Shown here: positions 61,257 to 64,000 of the stretch, one piece after another | Layout: each line of letters opens with the position of its first letter | Position numbering within the stretch: position 1 is the first letter of the stretch | NCBI GenBank assembly: GCA_024743405.1 | Contig: JANSWP010000013.1 | Coordinates: forward strand, 41,837 to 105,836 | Reading direction: 5' to 3' | From: Bacteroidota bacterium | Lineage (GTDB): Bacteria > Bacteroidota > Bacteroidia > Chitinophagales > Saprospiraceae | DNA length: 64,000 nt | Translations under genes and position numbers: made by a program | Notes under the pieces: model-generated | What the model was told of the DNA's origin: nothing | Databases searched by the model: none | What the model saw: the letters and a program-made list of their open reading frames with translations, nothing else

Positions 61257-63737
61257 TTAATTTCTAATTTTTCGAGTTCGGATGGTTCTTTTTTCCCTAG
61301 TTAATACAATACCGTAGTCCTTTTTCAATTGCTTTCTCAATGCTTTAAATGAAGATAAATCTAATCCTAACCCATAAGCTTTATGAATATTGGATTCGTT
61401 AAAAACATAAATGCCAAATTGATCTTCAATTAATCGGGCTAGATCATCAAAAAAACCTGGTGTGATAGTTTCATATCCTTTGGCTTCGTTTTCTTTTATA
61501 ATTTGTTCTAGATTGGGTCGTACGTTATAAAAGTATTCAAAGGGTTCTAGTAGAGATTGGAAATCTGGAGGTTGGATAACCCAAATTGTTCGGGTGTCAA
61601 ATTTCAAATCAGTTTGATAATGAAATTGTTCTTGAAGTTTTTCTAAAATTAAATTTTCTCCTTTACTATTCGGCAAATGCGGAGATTGAAATAAAATATC
61701 GAGTTTAGGTTCTTCAATATTTGAATCAAAAACCAGTCTTTCATCTCCAGTTAATACTCTAATAATTTCAGACAACGAATAGTTTTGATAAAACAAATAG
61801 CCTTCTTGCCGTCTTGCATCTTTCACAGTTTCTGGTTTACTTTCCGCAATCGCTAATTCATACTCATTCTTATCTTTTCCGATGTTAAATAAAAATGAAA
61901 TGGGGAACTGCATTAATTGGTCATTGAATTTTATGACGATATCTTCAAAATAAATGCTTGATTCAGCTGATAATTTTTTTAAATCATAGCTAATATGTTG
62001 CATTTTTTCGGGGGTCAATAAAAAGGATTTTGGAAGCTCGTTTTTTGAAACGGTTACTAATCTAAAATGAACAATTTCTAGGTAATCCTTACTTATTTTT
62101 AATTGAATAGGGGAGCGAAAATAATTTTTAAATTGCTCGTTTGTGTAGTTTTTGCTATTTGGCGCAGCTATCATTTTTCCCCAAAAAAGACGGATTAGGT
62201 TCTTCTTACCAAAATGAAACTCAGGTAAATCATAAATATCAAAAGCTGGCTTTTCAATCAAGTTTTCGTCATCAATATTTGGATAAAGTACATTTTCTGA
62301 TCCGACCAGCCTTTTATTAGTCCTAAAGTTGGGGATGTGATTAATTTTATATTTGTCAGGATCTCGATAAAGCTCTAAAATATGTTTTGTTTTATCATTC
62401 AAAGTATCGATTCGAATGATTGATTTTCGATTTGGTAAGTTGACAACTTGGAACCTAAAGTGTGCTTCGGTACGATCAATAGGAGGGGCTGAAAAATTGG
62501 GAGTATATAATTCAAAAGGATCTTTAATTTTTATTTTTACTCCTGCCAAATAGATATCACCAACCTTTCCTGTAAGTGATAATTCATCTCCTTTCGCTAA
62601 TTCAATTATCTTATTTTTTTGCCATCGATATGCCAAATTGATACTGTCAGGATTTTGATTTGGAAACCAAAGGGTTCGGCGATTTTCAGCCCTCTTTACT
62701 TCAATGTCTAGTGTTTGAAAAACTTGATCGACTGAATCTTTATAAACCACAAGAGATGAATCCAATATCCTAGAAAATTCACTTAATTCGAGTTCGGTCT
62801 CGCCGCTATACCCATTAGGAGCAGCCACACTTTCAAGATGCAAATTTAGCTGTCCCCATTCCATCCTGTAGATTGCAGGTTTGGTTTTTTGATGTTCGTA
62901 TATAATATAACCAGATTGATTTTCTATTTTAGTAAGAACCGCTCCAATTGATTGATTTAGGGGTGATTGTTCAATAACATTTGAAGAAAATAAAGCTAAC
63001 ACAGAAACCAAGCAAATGGAAGTCAAGACAATATGGCGAAAGGGTGTAAACGTTTTGGATTCAAAATTTAACTTGGCAATCAGGTTGTGTTCATGCCATG
63101 TATGAAGCTCTTTTTTATAAAGATAAATAAGTGGATGAAACCACATACCAATTAAAATAACATTCATCAAAATGACATCTAAGCTATGTGTCCAATTCAA
63201 TTGTATTTTTCGAGTCCTTAATTGATTTTTTAAGGACTCGGGTAAGAGCTTTTTATTCCAGAAAAGGAAGCTGAAAAGAGAATCATTGGGGAATTTTACA
63301 TAAGGATTGTCGAGGGTATAACCAACATACCAATTAGGTTTCTTTTTTTGAAAAAGCATGACCCATTTCCAATATTTATCAATAAATCGGAAGCCTAAGA
63401 GCGTCACACCCATTAGGTAAATACCTTTAAATAAATCGTTAATTCTTAATTGAAATGGAGGTGTATTTTCTTCTAATTTTTCTGCAATTGCCAAATTAAA
63501 GTCCTCCGTTTGACTTAATAATTTTGTATCCAAATTGGACGCATAAAGCAACTCTTGGAAAAAAGAGACTATATCTAAACCAGGGATAATTAGAGAAAGA
63601 ACAGGAGTTGTCAATAAGTACCATCTATTCCATCGAGTAAGAAATTTTTTTCGAAGAAAATAATAATAAAAGCCATAAAATACAGCAAGGCAAAAAGTGG
63701 TTTCAAATAGATATTGCGTGATTCCAGGCATGACCAA
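61257..63737 (-). CDS. M56 (BlaR1-like) family protein without the zinc motif, with a long C-terminal extracytoplasmic region
   Basis: An 826-aa membrane protein. Residues about 1-290 follow the BlaR1/M56 plan: helices at about 5-25, 37-55 and 105-125, then a helix with MWFHPLIYLYKKELHTWHEHN (the WFNPF..LYKKA...NHEYLAD equivalent), and another helix at about 235-255. The position of the metal motif HExxH reads LRTRKIQL, and the second motif is WHEHNLIAK, so catalysis is very unlikely. The C-terminal about 570 residues are extracytoplasmic and unrecognised, except that parts near 655-735 and 770-815 resemble the short STN-type domain of TonB receptors. A sensing role without proteolysis is an inference. 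Its upstream neighbour is outside the window. Confidence 0.65.
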   Translation of the reverse strand: MVMPGITQYLFETTFCLAVFYGFYYYFLRKKFLTRWNRWYLLTTPVLSLIIPGLDIVSFFQELLYASNLDTKLLSQTEDFNLAIAEKLEENTPPFQLRINDLFKGIYLMGVTLLGFRFIDKYWKWVMLFQKKKPNWYVGYTLDNPYVKFPNDSLFSFLFWNKKLLPESLKNQLRTRKIQLNWTHSLDVILMNVILIGMWFHPLIYLYKKELHTWHEHNLIAKLNFESKTFTPFRHIVLTSICLVSVLALFSSNVIEQSPLNQSIGAVLTKIENQSGYIIYEHQKTKPAIYRMEWGQLNLHLESVAAPNGYSGETELELSEFSRILDSSLVVYKDSVDQVFQTLDIEVKRAENRRTLWFPNQNPDSINLAYRWQKNKIIELAKGDELSLTGKVGDIYLAGVKIKIKDPFELYTPNFSAPPIDRTEAHFRFQVVNLPNRKSIIRIDTLNDKTKHILELYRDPDKYKINHIPNFRTNKRLVGSENVLYPNIDDENLIEKPAFDIYDLPEFHFGKKNLIRLFWGKMIAAPNSKNYTNEQFKNYFRSPIQLKISKDYLEIVHFRLVTVSKNELPKSFLLTPEKMQHISYDLKKLSAESSIYFEDIVIKFNDQLMQFPISFLFNIGKDKNEYELAIAESKPETVKDARRQEGYLFYQNYSLSEIIRVLTGDERLVFDSNIEEPKLDILFQSPHLPNSKGENLILEKLQEQFHYQTDLKFDTRTIWVIQPPDFQSLLEPFEYFYNVRPNLEQIIKENEAKGYETITPGFFDDLARLIEDQFGIYVFNESNIHKAYGLGLDLSSFKALRKQLKKDYGIVLTREKRTIRTRKIRN

Positions 63738-63841
63738 TCAGTAGCATTTCTCAGTTTTCTGTTTCCCACTAAATAAAGAGAAAGGAGACTGAGTTTTGGT
63801 GTTGGATATTATATTCTACGAAAAGGTGCGTATTATTTAAG

Positions 63842-64000
63842 GGTTAGACAAGAATTGTTGTTGGGATTAACAAAACGTTTGGCATTCATTTACATTTTGC
63901 CTACAGATACCATTCTGTCTTCTACTTCATGTACTAGTTCCATAAAATGTAAATGAATGCCAAACGTTTTGTTAATCCCAACAACAATTCTTGTCTAACC
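63842..64000. repeat. Perfect 57-bp inverted repeat with a 45-nt loop at the window edge
   Basis: 63842-63898 is the exact reverse complement of 63944-64000; the arm begins GGTTAGACAAGAATTG and ends ACATTTT. The loop (63899-63943) is not symmetrical. The match ends only because the window does, so the repeat may be longer. No gene is in it; it lies about 100 bases upstream of the leftward M56-like gene. It could be a cruciform-forming element, a mobile-element pair of ends, or an assembly fold-back. Confidence 0.9.

Noticed and set aside
63842..64000. Integron attC site, because the ends read GTTAGAC and GTCTAAC
   Set aside because: In attC the order is RYYYAAC first and GTTRRRY last. Here it is reversed, the stem is perfect with no extrahelical bases, and no cassette or integrase is seen.

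Overview
The window is AT-rich DNA from a member of the Bacteroidota, most likely of the Saprospiria (Lewinella/Haliscomenobacter-like). Evidence is a fused SecDF, SusC/SusD-type uptake genes, a fused E1 alpha/beta 2-oxoacid dehydrogenase, C-terminal type IX secretion (T9SS) sorting domains on five proteins, giant HYR/SdrD-type surface proteins, and starts without Shine-Dalgarno sequences. The lineage is an inference from gene content. No rRNA, tRNA, CRISPR array or intact transposase was seen.

Layout. 1-1240: 3' end of secDF. 1.2-3.7 kb: regulatory-looking intergenic DNA and a lipoprotein gamma-glutamyltransferase. 3.7-6.1 kb: a decayed BlaR1/M56 peptidase gene with a C-terminal repeat array, 5'-truncated and split by one in-frame stop. 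6.4-13.1 kb: a large lipoprotein of unknown function, an AarF/UbiB-type kinase, a DUF2461 protein, a small basic ORF and a TPR-like lipoprotein. 13.1-14.7 kb: a gene-poor stretch with a 54-aa membrane protein and a possible IS21-type end. 14.7-32.6 kb: two divergent giant secreted proteins of about 2,280 and 3,390 aa. 32.6-34.6 kb: a five-CxxCH cytochrome with a T9SS tail.

34.8-47.8 kb is a polysaccharide utilisation locus: propeller/Y_Y_Y/LuxR-HTH regulator, SusC, SusD, a SusE-like lipoprotein, a GH53 endo-beta-1,4-galactanase and a surface protein of five SusE/F-like domains. Its SusD carries about 205 extra residues of the same SusE/F-like domain. The expected substrate is beta-1,4-galactan (pectic arabinogalactan I). 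The regulator would sense oligosaccharide, the galactanase cut the polymer at the surface, SusE/F-type domains hold glycan, and SusCD import products. Later steps are not in the window.

48-64 kb: an FG-GAP T9SS protein, a TolC/HlyD pair without a pump, the fused dehydrogenase E1, an M20 amidohydrolase divergent from a beta-lactamase-fold hydrolase, a DUF6438 lipoprotein, yidC, and a second M56-like protein that has lost its zinc motif. The window ends in a perfect 57-bp inverted repeat.

The best candidate for something undescribed is a dispersed intergenic element of about 150-180 bp, seen four times (about 1.4, 44.4, 53.0 and 61.2 kb). A 17-nt core is identical in three copies and diverged in the fourth. 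Helix sequences differ between copies while pairing is kept, and in three copies two helices interleave as a pseudoknot would. This suggests a structured RNA family.
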